A stretch of DNA of 25,875 nucleotides from a virus, in IMG/VR virus record IMGVR_UViG_3300021959_000337, positions 1 to 25,875 of that record. One strand, given 5' to 3'. The notes below the pieces were generated by a model. It did not search any database and was not told where the DNA came from. It saw only the letters and a program-made list of their open reading frames with translations. Positions within the stretch are counted from its first letter, which is position 1, and each line of letters starts with the position of its first letter. Both the position numbers and the translations under genes were made by a program. This document shows positions 7,660 through 15,618 of this stretch, piece after piece.

Positions 7660-8385
7660 ATGGCTAAATTTGTATTTAATGACGGAAAAATATTTAGTGG
7701 TGGTTATAATTTATCAGACCACATAACAAGTGTAAATTTAGAAATTAACGCTGAAGAATTAGACGCTACGGTAATAAATAGTGGTGGTTTTAGGGAAGTA
7801 TTGGGTGGTTTGAAAGATAGCAGTATTTCAATGGACGGTTTTTTTGAAGCTGGTTCAGAAAAACCAGACGCATTACTTGGTGCTTCTATAGGTAATGAAT
7901 TAATCGTTACAACAGTTCCAGACGCAGGTGTAGGCAATACAGCATACTTTATGAAGTCCAGGTTATTTAGTTATTCAATGTTTGGTACTATAGGCGAGAT
8001 TGCACCATTTAGTATTTCTAAATCACAATCATCAGATAAAGTAGTTCAAGGCAAAGTAGAAATAGATAGTGATTTAACTGCTACTGGTAATTCATCAGGA
8101 ATACAATTAGGTTCAGTTGGTGCAAGTGAAAAGATATATGTAGCGATACATTGTTACGCAGTTAGTGGAACATCAACACCAACAGTTACTTTTAAATTGC
8201 AATCAGATGACAACGCTAGTTTTACAAGTCCAACAGACCAAATAACATTTACAGATATAACTGCAATAGGTGCAGATTTTCAAAGTTTAGCTGGATTAAT
8301 TACAGATGACTATTGGCGATTAAGTTACACAATATCAGGAACTACACCTAGTTTTTCAATACACGCAACAATCGGAATAGAATAA
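7660..8385 (+). CDS. Major tail (tube) protein, copy 1, with extra C-terminal domain
   Basis: A 241-residue tail-tube-like protein. The N-terminal half has the pattern NLSDHITSVNLEINAEELDATVI with GGLKDSSISMDGFF, which is shared with the next gene (LSDHVSSVTLEITAEEITTTAM, GGLKSGNLSIEF) and is typical of marine siphovirus tube proteins. Residues from about 150 to 241 form an added beta-rich domain (IYVAIHCYAVSG, TVTFKLQSDDNASF) like the Ig- or lectin-like decorations of tail tubes. The two tube genes look like an old duplication. Which one builds the tube and which caps or lines it is not decidable here. Confidence 0.8.
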   Translation: MAKFVFNDGKIFSGGYNLSDHITSVNLEINAEELDATVINSGGFREVLGGLKDSSISMDGFFEAGSEKPDALLGASIGNELIVTTVPDAGVGNTAYFMKSRLFSYSMFGTIGEIAPFSISKSQSSDKVVQGKVEIDSDLTATGNSSGIQLGSVGASEKIYVAIHCYAVSGTSTPTVTFKLQSDDNASFTSPTDQITFTDITAIGADFQSLAGLITDDYWRLSYTISGTTPSFSIHATIGIE

Positions 8386-8442
8386 CACACACAACTTAAC
8401 TTCTTTACTAAACTATAAAATTAGACTTGAAAGGAGTTTACA

Positions 8443-8850
8443 TTGGCAAAATTTGTTTTAACAGACGCTAGTGTAACCTTGAATAGCGTTGATCTATCAG
8501 ACCACGTTTCAAGTGTTACGTTAGAAATTACAGCTGAAGAAATAACGACTACGGCTATGGGTTCAACATTTGTTGAAAGAACAGGTGGTTTAAAAAGTGG
8601 AAATTTATCTATTGAATTTCAACAAGATTTCGCAGCTTCAGAAGTAGACGCTACATTATGGCCATTGTTAGGTTCAACTACAGCTTTTGTTGTTAAACCA
8701 ACATCAAGTGCTGTAAGTTCAACTAACCCAAGTTATTCTGGTAATGTGCTTGTAACCCAACATATACCAGTTGCTAACGGAGTAGGCGAACTTGCAACAA
8801 TGTCCATATCGTTCCCAACTTCTGGAACTATCAGCAGAAACGTTTCCTAA
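8443..8850 (+). CDS. Major tail (tube) protein paralogue, copy 2
   Basis: A 135-residue protein closely patterned on the N-terminal part of the preceding tail protein, but without its C-terminal extension. Start is TTG at 8443, well supported by AAGGAG at 8431-8436 with six bases spacing, the best ribosome site in the tail region and a hint of high expression. The core VNSVDLSDHVSS / LEITAEE / GGLKSG followed by LATMSISFPTSG is the tube fold pattern. The strong ribosome site and small size make it a good candidate for the true tube subunit. Its stop overlaps the chaperone start (TAATG). Confidence 0.78.
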   Translation: MAKFVLTDASVTLNSVDLSDHVSSVTLEITAEEITTTAMGSTFVERTGGLKSGNLSIEFQQDFAASEVDATLWPLLGSTTAFVVKPTSSAVSSTNPSYSGNVLVTQHIPVANGVGELATMSISFPTSGTISRNVS

Positions 8851-9104
8851 TGGGAAATATGATTGTCGTTATGCAAGACGGCAAGAAATATGAAATTAAA
8901 ATTAAACCAGCTGATATTGTACAGTTTGAACGCAAATTTAACGTACCAGTATCAAGGCTAAATGAAGAACAACGTTATGAGTGGTTATTATATTTGGCGT
9001 GGCTTGGTGCTAAACGAAATGGTGTTACTGAAGATTATGACACCTGGATTAATTTAGTTGAAGAATTAGACATATCAGGATCAAGTGATAATTTAAAAGG
9101 ATAA
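8850..9104 (+). CDS. Tail assembly chaperone, short form (gpG-like)
   Basis: An 84-residue protein between the tube gene and the tape measure, the fixed place of the G/GT chaperones. N-terminal beta part (MIVVMQDGKKYEIKIKPADI) then a helical part with FERKFNVPVS and RYEWLLYLAWLGAKR, which is the usual look of the actinophage and HK97 chaperones. The 3' end carries the slippery heptamer T TTA AAA six bases before the TAA, giving the longer form. Chaperones bind the tape measure during tail assembly and are not kept in the virion. Confidence 0.88.
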   Translation: MGNMIVVMQDGKKYEIKIKPADIVQFERKFNVPVSRLNEEQRYEWLLYLAWLGAKRNGVTEDYDTWINLVEELDISGSSDNLKG

Positions 9105-9232
9105 ACGGATTTATTGACTTAATTGCAACCATAGCAATAGAAACAGGGATAAGTCCACAAGACATAGCAGAACTTGATATGGAAATGTTTGACGCTTTAG
9201 TTAGGGTTATAAACAAAAAGTACGAAAGATAA
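8850..9232 (+). CDS. Tail assembly chaperone, -1 frameshift fusion (gpGT-like)
   Basis: A ribosome slipping back one base at 9092-9098 reads 83 codons of the first frame, then 44 codons of the -1 frame up to TAA at 9230-9232, giving 127 residues. The -1 extension is open without any upstream start of its own and is a typical helical T segment (GFIDLIATIAIETGISPQDI, then MEMFDALVRVINKKYER). The extension ends one base before the next ATG, exactly filling what would otherwise be a 130-base gap. The frameshift is inferred from sequence; in lambda-like phages the ratio of the two forms matters. Confidence 0.88.
9092..9098 (+). promoter_or_regulatory. Programmed -1 ribosomal frameshift site T TTA AAA
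   Basis: The heptamer has the X XXY YYZ form and lies in the correct phase (codons TTA at 9093-9095, AAA at 9096-9098) of the chaperone gene, two codons before its stop. After slippage the -1 frame stays open for 44 codons. No strong downstream stem-loop was evident by eye. Confidence 0.85.
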
Positions 9233-9233
9233 T

Positions 9234-9788
9234 ATGGCATTTAAAAAGACCGATTTAGCAATAGACAATAGCGAAGTTAGAGAACTTGTTAAAGAATTAA
9301 AACAATATGGTAAAACAGATGTTTTAAAAACACTTGCTAAATTTCACAGAGAACTTGCCAAAGAACAATTATCACAAAGCCGTACTTTAGCTAGAAAACA
9401 ACCAGTACCACAAGCTAATAAATCAGCTATGGGTTTTACTGCTTCAGGAACTAGAACAGAAGCAAAAATTAATATAAAAACAACAGATCGCTATCCATCA
9501 GCATTGTCTATGGAATTTGGTCGTAGGTTTCAATATGTACCAGTTCGTGGTGGAAAGACAAGGGCAATAACTGCTGCTGAAGTAGGTAGATTACCACATT
9601 CAAGACCAGGTGCTAAGTTCCCATATAGAAAATGGATTGGCAACGCAAGGGATCGTGGCGATAGTACATTTACTAAACTAGGTAATCAAGGTTATGTAGT
9701 TGGTAAAACTATTGCACGTAATCAAGATGAAATACTTGAAAGTTACAATGATAAAATGTACGAAGCATTAGTAAAGGCAATTAAATAA
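9234..9788 (+). CDS. Minor tail or tail-completion-like protein (gp10-like, tentative)
   Basis: A 184-residue basic protein between the chaperones and the tape measure. It has an N-terminal helical region (VRELVKELKQYGKTDVLKTL), a central SALSMEFGRR followed by VPVRGGKTR, then HSRPGAKFPYRKW and a C-terminal helix (YNDKMYEALVKAI). The 'EFG...HP/HS.PG...' layout recalls HK97 gp10-like neck/tail-completion proteins, but that family usually lies before the tube gene, so the position is unusual. Tail-related by context; specific role not certain. Confidence 0.5.
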   Translation: MAFKKTDLAIDNSEVRELVKELKQYGKTDVLKTLAKFHRELAKEQLSQSRTLARKQPVPQANKSAMGFTASGTRTEAKINIKTTDRYPSALSMEFGRRFQYVPVRGGKTRAITAAEVGRLPHSRPGAKFPYRKWIGNARDRGDSTFTKLGNQGYVVGKTIARNQDEILESYNDKMYEALVKAIK

Positions 9789-11182
9789 TGGCATTTGAAA
9801 AAAAAGTATCAATAGCAATCATTGGTAAAACTGATGATTTTGTTAAATCTTTAACCAAAGGTCAAAAAGCATTAAGTGGTTTTGGTAATGTTGCAGGTGC
9901 TATTGGTAAAGCAACCGTTGCAGGATTAGGTCTTGTAACTGCTGCTGCTGTAACTGTTGGTAAAGATATGGTTGAATTGGCTTCTAATGCAAAAGAAGCT
10001 GAAGCAGCTTTTGAAGCAACATTTGGTCAAGCAATACCTGAATTTGGTAACTTTATTGAAGATTTTTCTGCTAAAGCTGGTTTAGCAACATTTGAATTAA
10101 AAGACTTACTTAAAACTTCTGGATCAGTTCTACAAGGTATTGATTTTACAGCTGAAGCGTCAGCAAACTTATCACAACAATTAGCAACTGTAGCTGGGGA
10201 CGTAGCTGCGTTTAACAACGTTCAAGGTGGTACGCAACCAGTATTAGAAGCATTTACTAAAGCACTATTAGGCGAAAGGGAAAGTCTTAAAACCTATGGT
10301 ATAGCTATATCAGAAGCAGAAGTACAAACTAAAGCGTTTGAAATGACTGGTAAAAGTAGTGCTGCTGAATTAACCAGACAAGAAAAAGCATTAGCAACTT
10401 ATGAATTATTAGTTAAAAAATCAGCAACAACACAAGGTTACTTAAATGCTGAACAAGATAGTTTCGCAACTAAATCTAAACAAGCACAAGCAAAAATTAA
10501 AGAATTACAAGCAACATTAGGTGCAGAATTATTACCAATAGTTGAACAGTTGTTACCAGTTATTATTGATATGGTTCAAGAAGTTGGGCCGCATTTAACT
10601 GAAGCAATTAAAACAGTTGCACCGTTTGTTGCTTCAATAGGACAATTATTTGCTGATTTAGCACCACCAATAATTGCAATCATTACATTACTTTTAAATT
10701 TATTAGCACCAGCATTTAAAAAGTTTACAGAAATAGTTAATAAATATATTGCACCATTTTTAACGAACCTACCAAAGAATTTTGAAAATATGATTAATCG
10801 TATAATTCGTGCATTAAATACATTTATTGAAAAAATCAATGGGTTTGCACAAAAAGCACAAAACTTATTAGGCAAGATTGGTATAAATATAGATTTACCT
10901 AAATTAAATAAATTTGGCGAAGTATCGTTTGGTTTAGCTAATGAAAAAGTTAAATCAGTTGTATCACAAGAAACAATAGATCCAGCTGCAACAATATCAG
11001 CATTAGCAGCAAGTCAGCAACAAGCAGCAGCGTCATTAAATAAAACAGTTGGTGCTGGTTTAACAGTAAACTTTAATGGAACAGTAACTAATCCACAACA
11101 AGCTAAAGATGTTGTCATTCAAGGATTAAAAGAATTTAATCGTACAGAGGGTGCGTTAAATAGAGTTATAACAATACAATAA
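9788..11182 (+). CDS. Tape measure protein (short)
   Basis: Sets tail length and is threaded through the tube. The 464-residue sequence has the usual parts: an N-terminal region (VSIAIIGKTDDFVKSLTKGQ), a Gly/Ala-rich hydrophobic stretch (AGAIGKATVAGLGLVTAAA, about residues 37-56), the conserved helical block around FEATFGQAIP and LLKTSGSVLQGI, and a long hydrophobic segment (about 270-320). At roughly 1.5 angstrom per residue, 464 residues imply a tail of only about 70 nm, a rough family rule rather than a measurement. Overlaps the next start by one base. Confidence 0.9.
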   Translation: MAFEKKVSIAIIGKTDDFVKSLTKGQKALSGFGNVAGAIGKATVAGLGLVTAAAVTVGKDMVELASNAKEAEAAFEATFGQAIPEFGNFIEDFSAKAGLATFELKDLLKTSGSVLQGIDFTAEASANLSQQLATVAGDVAAFNNVQGGTQPVLEAFTKALLGERESLKTYGIAISEAEVQTKAFEMTGKSSAAELTRQEKALATYELLVKKSATTQGYLNAEQDSFATKSKQAQAKIKELQATLGAELLPIVEQLLPVIIDMVQEVGPHLTEAIKTVAPFVASIGQLFADLAPPIIAIITLLLNLLAPAFKKFTEIVNKYIAPFLTNLPKNFENMINRIIRALNTFIEKINGFAQKAQNLLGKIGINIDLPKLNKFGEVSFGLANEKVKSVVSQETIDPAATISALAASQQQAAASLNKTVGAGLTVNFNGTVTNPQQAKDVVIQGLKEFNRTEGALNRVITIQ

Positions 11183-12411
11183 TGGCAGCACCAGTAGTAC
11201 GTGTTCGCATAGGTTTTACGCAAAACACATTTACACTTGATGACTTAGTTCGTGGTGTTTTAGATAGTGCTGAATTAGGTGGTGCAACACCATTAACTGA
11301 TGTTACAAGTGATGTACAAAGCATAAGTATTAATCGTGGTAGATCAAGGGACACAGATAGCTTTTTTGCAGGTTCGTGTTCAGTACGATTATTAAATAAT
11401 GCACGTAAATATGAAAACACCAATACATCAAGTCCATATTATCCTGGTATTGAACCATTAATTACATTACACGTGGACGCAACAACTAATGGTGGATCAA
11501 CGTATGAAGATTTATATGTGGGTTTCGTTACAGATATAAACCTTAATTATCCTGATAAAAATAACTCTTTTGCTGATTTTATAGCTAATGATGGTTTTAT
11601 GAAGATTGCTAATACACAACTTATAGACGCTTCATTTAGCAGTACAGATAGTGGTACTTTAATTGGCAACGTCTTAGATAACGCAAATGTTAAATTTGGT
11701 GCTGGTAGAAGTATTGAAACTGGTATAAGCACAATGCAATCATTAAGTGGTTTAAGTGAAAATACATTATCAGTTTTACAAAATATTGAACGTTCTGAAA
11801 ATGGTTTATTATTTATTGCTAAAAATGGCCAATTAACGTTTAAATCAAGGCATACAACGTTCCCAAGCACACCAGACGCTACATTTAGTGATGATGGTTC
11901 AGATGTACCTTATTTGCGTGTAGATTATATAAATGATGACAATGAAATTTATAATATTATTTCATTAGAACGTTTAAGTGGTACAACACAAACAGTACAA
12001 GACGTTGCTTCACAAGGTAAATATCTAATTAGAACATTAAGCAGATCAGGATTGTATAACAATAGTGATAGTGATGTTTTAGACGCAGCAAACTTTTTAC
12101 TTGGTAAATATAGTTCAGCTTTAATACGTTTTGATAATTTAATTGTTGATCTAACAGAAGCAACTACAGGTAATCAAAATACAATATTAAGTCGTGAAGT
12201 TGGGGACGTAATACAAGTAGAATTAACACCACCTGGTGGTGGTAGTCCAGCACAAATAACGTCTTTAGAAGTTATTGATAGTATAAGTTATAACATTACA
12301 CCTGATATATTTAGCTGTTCATATAAGCTATCTAACGCAGATGTACAAGCATTTTTACGTTTAGATAACGCTTTATTTGGTCAATTAGATGATGATAAGT
12401 TAGGTTATTAA
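11182..12411 (+). CDS. Minor tail protein/tail hub
   Basis: A 409-residue protein directly after the tape measure, where distal tail and hub proteins sit. The N-terminal part has VTSDVQSISINRGRSRDTDS and a beta-rich region (GSCSVRLLNN, PLITLHVDA, LYVGFVTDINLNYP), then ENTLSVLQNIERSENGLLF (a segment common in phage hub proteins) and a C-terminal beta domain. The 'INRGRSR' plus 'LYVGFVTDI' layout is frequent in actinophage minor tail proteins. No lysozyme or peptidase motif is visible. It probably links tube to fibres. Confidence 0.75.
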   Translation: MAAPVVRVRIGFTQNTFTLDDLVRGVLDSAELGGATPLTDVTSDVQSISINRGRSRDTDSFFAGSCSVRLLNNARKYENTNTSSPYYPGIEPLITLHVDATTNGGSTYEDLYVGFVTDINLNYPDKNNSFADFIANDGFMKIANTQLIDASFSSTDSGTLIGNVLDNANVKFGAGRSIETGISTMQSLSGLSENTLSVLQNIERSENGLLFIAKNGQLTFKSRHTTFPSTPDATFSDDGSDVPYLRVDYINDDNEIYNIISLERLSGTTQTVQDVASQGKYLIRTLSRSGLYNNSDSDVLDAANFLLGKYSSALIRFDNLIVDLTEATTGNQNTILSREVGDVIQVELTPPGGGSPAQITSLEVIDSISYNITPDIFSCSYKLSNADVQAFLRLDNALFGQLDDDKLGY

Positions 12412-12456
12412 TGACACATACAATTAAAATAAACAAGAAAGGGATAAACTAAAAAT

Positions 12457-13158
12457 ATGGCAAACGGATTTAAAGTTTTTGCAGTTGGCGAAGTCTTAAC
12501 AGCAGCAGATGTAAATGATTACTTAATGGAACAATCCATATCAATATTTGCAGATAGTACAGCAAGGGACGCACAAATAACAAGTCCAATAGAGGGTATG
12601 TTTTGTTATTTAGCAGATACCAACGAATTACAATTTTACAATGGATCAGCGTGGGCAGGTTATATTGGCGATGGCGATATAACTGGTGTTACAGCAGGAA
12701 CAAACCTTAGTGGTGGTGGAACTTCAGGTGATGTTACACTTAACTTATCAATAGATAGTGAAGTAGCTTTTGCAGATCAAGTAGCAAGTGCCGTAGTATT
12801 AAAAGATTATGCAGAAACAGATGTAGCAGTAACAAGTTCAAGTGGTGTTGTAGCAATAGATTTAGCCAATGGCAACACAGGAACAATTACTTTAACTGAA
12901 AATATTACAGATATAGATTTTACTAATGTTCCTGCTAATGGAGTTTCAACTTTTACTTTACAAATTACACAAGATAGCACAGCAAGAACAGTTGCAATTA
13001 ATGCAGTAACAGTAAATGGTGGTGGAGATGTAACTGCAAAAACAGCAGGTGGTGCAGGTTTTACAATGAGTACAGGTAGTGGTGCAATAGACTTAGTGAC
13101 ATTTTTATTTGTAGATGCAGGAACACCATTACTTAATGCACTACAAAATTTTAGTTAG
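12457..13158 (+). CDS. Tail fibre protein (N-terminal attachment plus beta stalk)
   Basis: A 233-residue fibre-like protein. It opens with GFKVFAVGEVLTAADVNDYL, a common start of marine phage fibres, followed by a region ending in GMFCYLADTNELQFYNGSAW (about residues 46-65) and the Gly/Thr-rich GDITGVTAGTNLSGGGTSG, seen at the foot of many phage fibres. The remainder is repetitive beta sequence. AAAGGGA lies 12 bases before the ATG. The fibre genes from here to 14832 use AGA, AGG or CGG for arginine and no CGT, unlike the neighbouring tail genes, a sign of separate origin. Confidence 0.78.
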   Translation: MANGFKVFAVGEVLTAADVNDYLMEQSISIFADSTARDAQITSPIEGMFCYLADTNELQFYNGSAWAGYIGDGDITGVTAGTNLSGGGTSGDVTLNLSIDSEVAFADQVASAVVLKDYAETDVAVTSSSGVVAIDLANGNTGTITLTENITDIDFTNVPANGVSTFTLQITQDSTARTVAINAVTVNGGGDVTAKTAGGAGFTMSTGSGAIDLVTFLFVDAGTPLLNALQNFS

Positions 13159-13168
13159 GAGTTAGCTT

Positions 13169-13741
13169 ATGCCATTAGGTGCAGCAAGATTTGGACTTCT
13201 TGGTGGAGTTGCAGATTTAGGCAAATTAGAATTAATTGAAACTCAAACTGCAAGTGGAACTGTAGAATTTATTGAATTTCTTGATTTACAAGAAAGTACA
13301 TATAATGTTCATTTATTAACTGTTAATAATTTACATTTAGCAAATAACAGTAGCTTGGTGCTAAGTCGGTTCTCAACTAATGGTGGAACTAGTTATATCA
13401 ATACAGGTTATCAATATGCACAACAAAGGTGTCAAGCAAATGGAAGTTTTGCAGAAGATAAATCAGCAGGAACAAGTAGTTTGCAATTTGTATATTTTGC
13501 AGGAAATGGAACAGGGGAAACTTGTAACTTTTATGCTTACTTATATAACTTAGGGGACAACACAAAATATAGTTTTGTAACAATGCACAATAATTATATG
13601 ATAAGTGGTGTTCAAATTAGTTCTTTTGGAAGTGGAGTTTTAGCACAAGCAAATACAGTTAATGCTTTTAGGTTGCAATCAAATGTAACTGACAACTTTA
13701 CAGATTATGACATATCCCTATATGGAATTGCAGAGAGTTAG
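13169..13741 (+). CDS. Receptor-binding-type protein, paralogue A
   Basis: First of three tandem genes of similar layout: a short N-terminal segment, a core ending near residue 50 with 'Y(D/N)V(Y/H)' (here STYNVHLLTVNNLHL), a middle with 'NNG..F' type loops, a strand block with FYAYLYN and YSFVTMHNNYM, and a final IDYDISLYGI-like strand ending in YDISLYGIAES. This layout is common in tail tip or receptor-binding proteins of marine phages (recognised by pattern). 190 residues. TAGGAG overlapping the previous stop is its ribosome site. Likely contacts the host surface. Confidence 0.68.
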   Translation: MPLGAARFGLLGGVADLGKLELIETQTASGTVEFIEFLDLQESTYNVHLLTVNNLHLANNSSLVLSRFSTNGGTSYINTGYQYAQQRCQANGSFAEDKSAGTSSLQFVYFAGNGTGETCNFYAYLYNLGDNTKYSFVTMHNNYMISGVQISSFGSGVLAQANTVNAFRLQSNVTDNFTDYDISLYGIAES

Positions 13742-13744
13742 ATT

Positions 13745-14275
13745 ATGGCAGGTAATTTAGAATTTATAAAATCTGTTAGTGGAACTTCTGTTACTTCATT
13801 AACAGTAACAGATTGTTTTAGTGCTGATTATGATGTGTATTATGTATCAATTACTAAAATTGACCAATCAGCAACAGGAACAGGTATAGTTTATAGATTT
13901 TTAGACAGTTCTAATACTGCTATAACAAGTGCAAGTTATGACCAAGCAACTTTAGTTATGAAATCAAATACAACTTTTTCTGAAAGTAGAGGAACAAATG
14001 CAACTTATGGATTTGGTGCAGTAGGTTATGGAATTAGAGATGCAGAGGATGGAGTAGGTGCAAGTATTTATGTTTATAATCCTTATGACAGTTCCTCTTA
14101 TAGTTTTGTTTCTGCACAAAATAGTTTTATTGTTCTTGCAGGAACAACTTTAGAGGGATATAAAAATATAAGTGTTTTAAAATCTGCACAACAATGTAAT
14201 GGTATTCAATTTTTAAATGAAGCAGGAAGTTTTGACAATATCACAGTTAATGTATATGGATTGGCTAGTAATTAG
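13745..14275 (+). CDS. Receptor-binding-type protein, paralogue B
   Basis: Second of the three tandem paralogues, 176 residues. Shared positions are FSADYDVYYVSITKI near residue 30, a middle with SASYDQATLVMKSNTTFSE, a strand block IYVYNPYDSSSYSFVSAQNS and a final FDNITVNVYGLASN. It starts three bases after the previous stop. No cysteine pairs or catalytic residues. Divergence from the other two copies is large, which fits host-range variation in a fibre cassette. Confidence 0.66.
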   Translation: MAGNLEFIKSVSGTSVTSLTVTDCFSADYDVYYVSITKIDQSATGTGIVYRFLDSSNTAITSASYDQATLVMKSNTTFSESRGTNATYGFGAVGYGIRDAEDGVGASIYVYNPYDSSSYSFVSAQNSFIVLAGTTLEGYKNISVLKSAQQCNGIQFLNEAGSFDNITVNVYGLASN

Positions 14276-14283
14276 GAGTAATA

Positions 14284-14832
14284 ATGGCAGGTAGCTTAAT
14301 AAAGGTTGATGAATTTACAATATCAAGTCCAGTAGCAAGTGTAATTCTTGGTGGTGGAAGTAGTGGTAGTAGTGGATTAAATGCTTCTATTGATAGCACT
14401 TATGATGTGTATATGGTTAAGATAAATGGTTTATCTCCTGATACTGCTGAAAATTTAGAGTGTAGAGTTACAGAGGGTGGAAATGATAACTCAACTGCTA
14501 ATTATGATTGGGCAGCTAAAGGTTTAAAAACAAGTGGTGCTTTTGATAATAACAATAATACTAATGCTACACAATGGGATGTGTCAGGTAGCTTTATAAA
14601 TGCAACAACAGGAAATTTTAATGCAATTATATACATTTTTAATGCAAATAATTCAGGGGAATACACATTTATTACTTTTGAAACTTCACATTATTCAGGT
14701 AGTGAGCATTATGGAAATCAGGGTGGTGGTGTATTTACAAGCACTTCTAGTGTTGATGGATTATTTTTTCAAATTGATAGTGCAAATAATATTGATAGTG
14801 GAACATTCACTTTATATGCTTTAAAGAAGTAA
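14284..14832 (+). CDS. Receptor-binding-type protein, paralogue C
   Basis: Third tandem copy, 182 residues. It begins with MAGSLIKVDEFTISSP and a Gly/Ser-rich loop (GGGSSGSSG), then STYDVYMVKINGLSPDTAEN, which aligns by eye with paralogue B (ADYDVYYVSITKI). The later part repeats the plan (FNAIIYIFNANNSGEYTFITFE, then SGTFTLYALKK). AGGAG sits before its ATG. Tandem multiplication of a tip protein suggests alternative or hetero-oligomeric receptor binding, which is inference. Confidence 0.66.
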   Translation: MAGSLIKVDEFTISSPVASVILGGGSSGSSGLNASIDSTYDVYMVKINGLSPDTAENLECRVTEGGNDNSTANYDWAAKGLKTSGAFDNNNNTNATQWDVSGSFINATTGNFNAIIYIFNANNSGEYTFITFETSHYSGSEHYGNQGGGVFTSTSSVDGLFFQIDSANNIDSGTFTLYALKK

Positions 14833-14864
14833 GTATAAGAAATATATAGTAAGATAGGAGAGAT

Positions 14865-15167
14865 ATGGCAACATTAGAAGAACTACAAGTAGAGGCAGCA
14901 GCAGAGATTGAAGCTGCTAAACCTCTATTTAAGCAAGTAAACAATGAACGCTTAGAGTTTAGTCAAGCTGATTATGACCAAGCTATTGTAGATCTAGCTA
15001 ACTCAAAATGGCAAGATCAACAATTTGGTTATATACAAGCTAGACAAGAGGCTTATGGATCAATCGCTGAACAGCTTGATATGATGTATTGGGACGGTGT
15101 AAATGGTACAACAACCTGGTCAAATCATATTGCACAAGTCAAAGCTGATAATCCAAAACCAGCTTAA
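14865..15167 (+). CDS. Conserved phage protein after fibres (100 aa)
   Basis: A 100-residue acidic protein following the fibre genes, with AGGAG 6 bases upstream of the ATG. The C-terminal half (RQEAYGSIAEQLDMMYWDG followed by TTWSNHIAQVKADNPKP) is a pattern I know from small proteins next to fibre genes of cyanophages and pelagiphages, with the 'YxSxxEQLDMxY...W...hi..VK...PKP' signature. Function is unknown; a fibre-assembly or tail accessory role is possible. The first 40 residues are helical (EELQVEAAAEIEAAKPLF). Confidence 0.65.
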   Translation: MATLEELQVEAAAEIEAAKPLFKQVNNERLEFSQADYDQAIVDLANSKWQDQQFGYIQARQEAYGSIAEQLDMMYWDGVNGTTTWSNHIAQVKADNPKPA

Positions 15168-15170
15168 TAA

Positions 15171-15449
15171 TTGACCGAACTTCAAAAATTACGTGAATTA
15201 GCACTTGAACGTGCTAATTTTCGTTGCGAGTGGCCAGAGTGTAATAACACAAATTACAAATTAGAAATGGCACATATTCTAGGTATTGGTATGGGTGGTC
15301 GCAATAAAACAGAAAAATTTGATTTAAACAATGTTGCTATGTTATGTAAATTGCACCACGATATTTATGATGGTAGAACAATATCATTGGCAAAAAAAGA
15401 GTATCGCATACTGTTAAAATCGTATTTAGATTATGAGCGACAACAATAA
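15171..15449 (+). CDS. HNH endonuclease-like protein (92 aa)
   Basis: A compact HNH (beta-beta-alpha metal) nuclease. Visible are zinc-type cysteines Cys19 and Cys24, the catalytic-type His in EMAHILGIGMGG (His35), Asn53/Asn54 in LNNVAMLC, and Cys59 plus HH at 62-63. The frame opens with TTG at 15171, directly after an in-frame TAA at 15168-15170, so no earlier start is possible; there is no clear ribosome site, so translation may be coupled to the previous gene. It could be a free-standing nuclease or a decayed homing-type HNH. Unlike the HNH at 25435 it lacks an N-terminal zinc ribbon. Confidence 0.8.
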   Translation: MTELQKLRELALERANFRCEWPECNNTNYKLEMAHILGIGMGGRNKTEKFDLNNVAMLCKLHHDIYDGRTISLAKKEYRILLKSYLDYERQQ

Positions 15450-15618
15450 CTACACGCAGAAAGAGATGACAACAAAAATAATGCTAGATATTGAAAAGAT
15501 TTTTAACAAACTTGATGAACTACAAAAAGATATAAATACTAGACCAACACGTGCAGAAATATACGGTTGGATTATTGCCGGGATTTCAATAGCCACACTT
15601 TTAAACGTTTTAATGTAA
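15433..15618 (+). CDS. Small membrane protein with C-terminal segment (61 aa)
   Basis: Overlaps the HNH gene end by 17 bases. Residues 1 to about 40 are hydrophilic and helical (IMLDIEKIFNKLDELQKDI looks like a short coiled coil), and residues 44-60 (YGWIIAGISIATLLNVL) form one membrane segment at the C-terminus. Another in-frame ATG at 15466 preceded by AAAGAG could be the start. No family recognised; a holin accessory or inner membrane protein is possible. The next gene has the opposite layout. Confidence 0.62.
   Translation: MSDNNNYTQKEMTTKIMLDIEKIFNKLDELQKDINTRPTRAEIYGWIIAGISIATLLNVLM

Noticed and set aside
12411-12452. 13-codon frame ATG ... TAA between hub and fibre
   Set aside because: Too short, no product pattern; likely chance.
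14600-14824. + strand frame inside the third tip-protein gene
   Set aside because: Wholly inside a better gene in another frame, low-complexity Leu/Gln sequence, no ribosome site.
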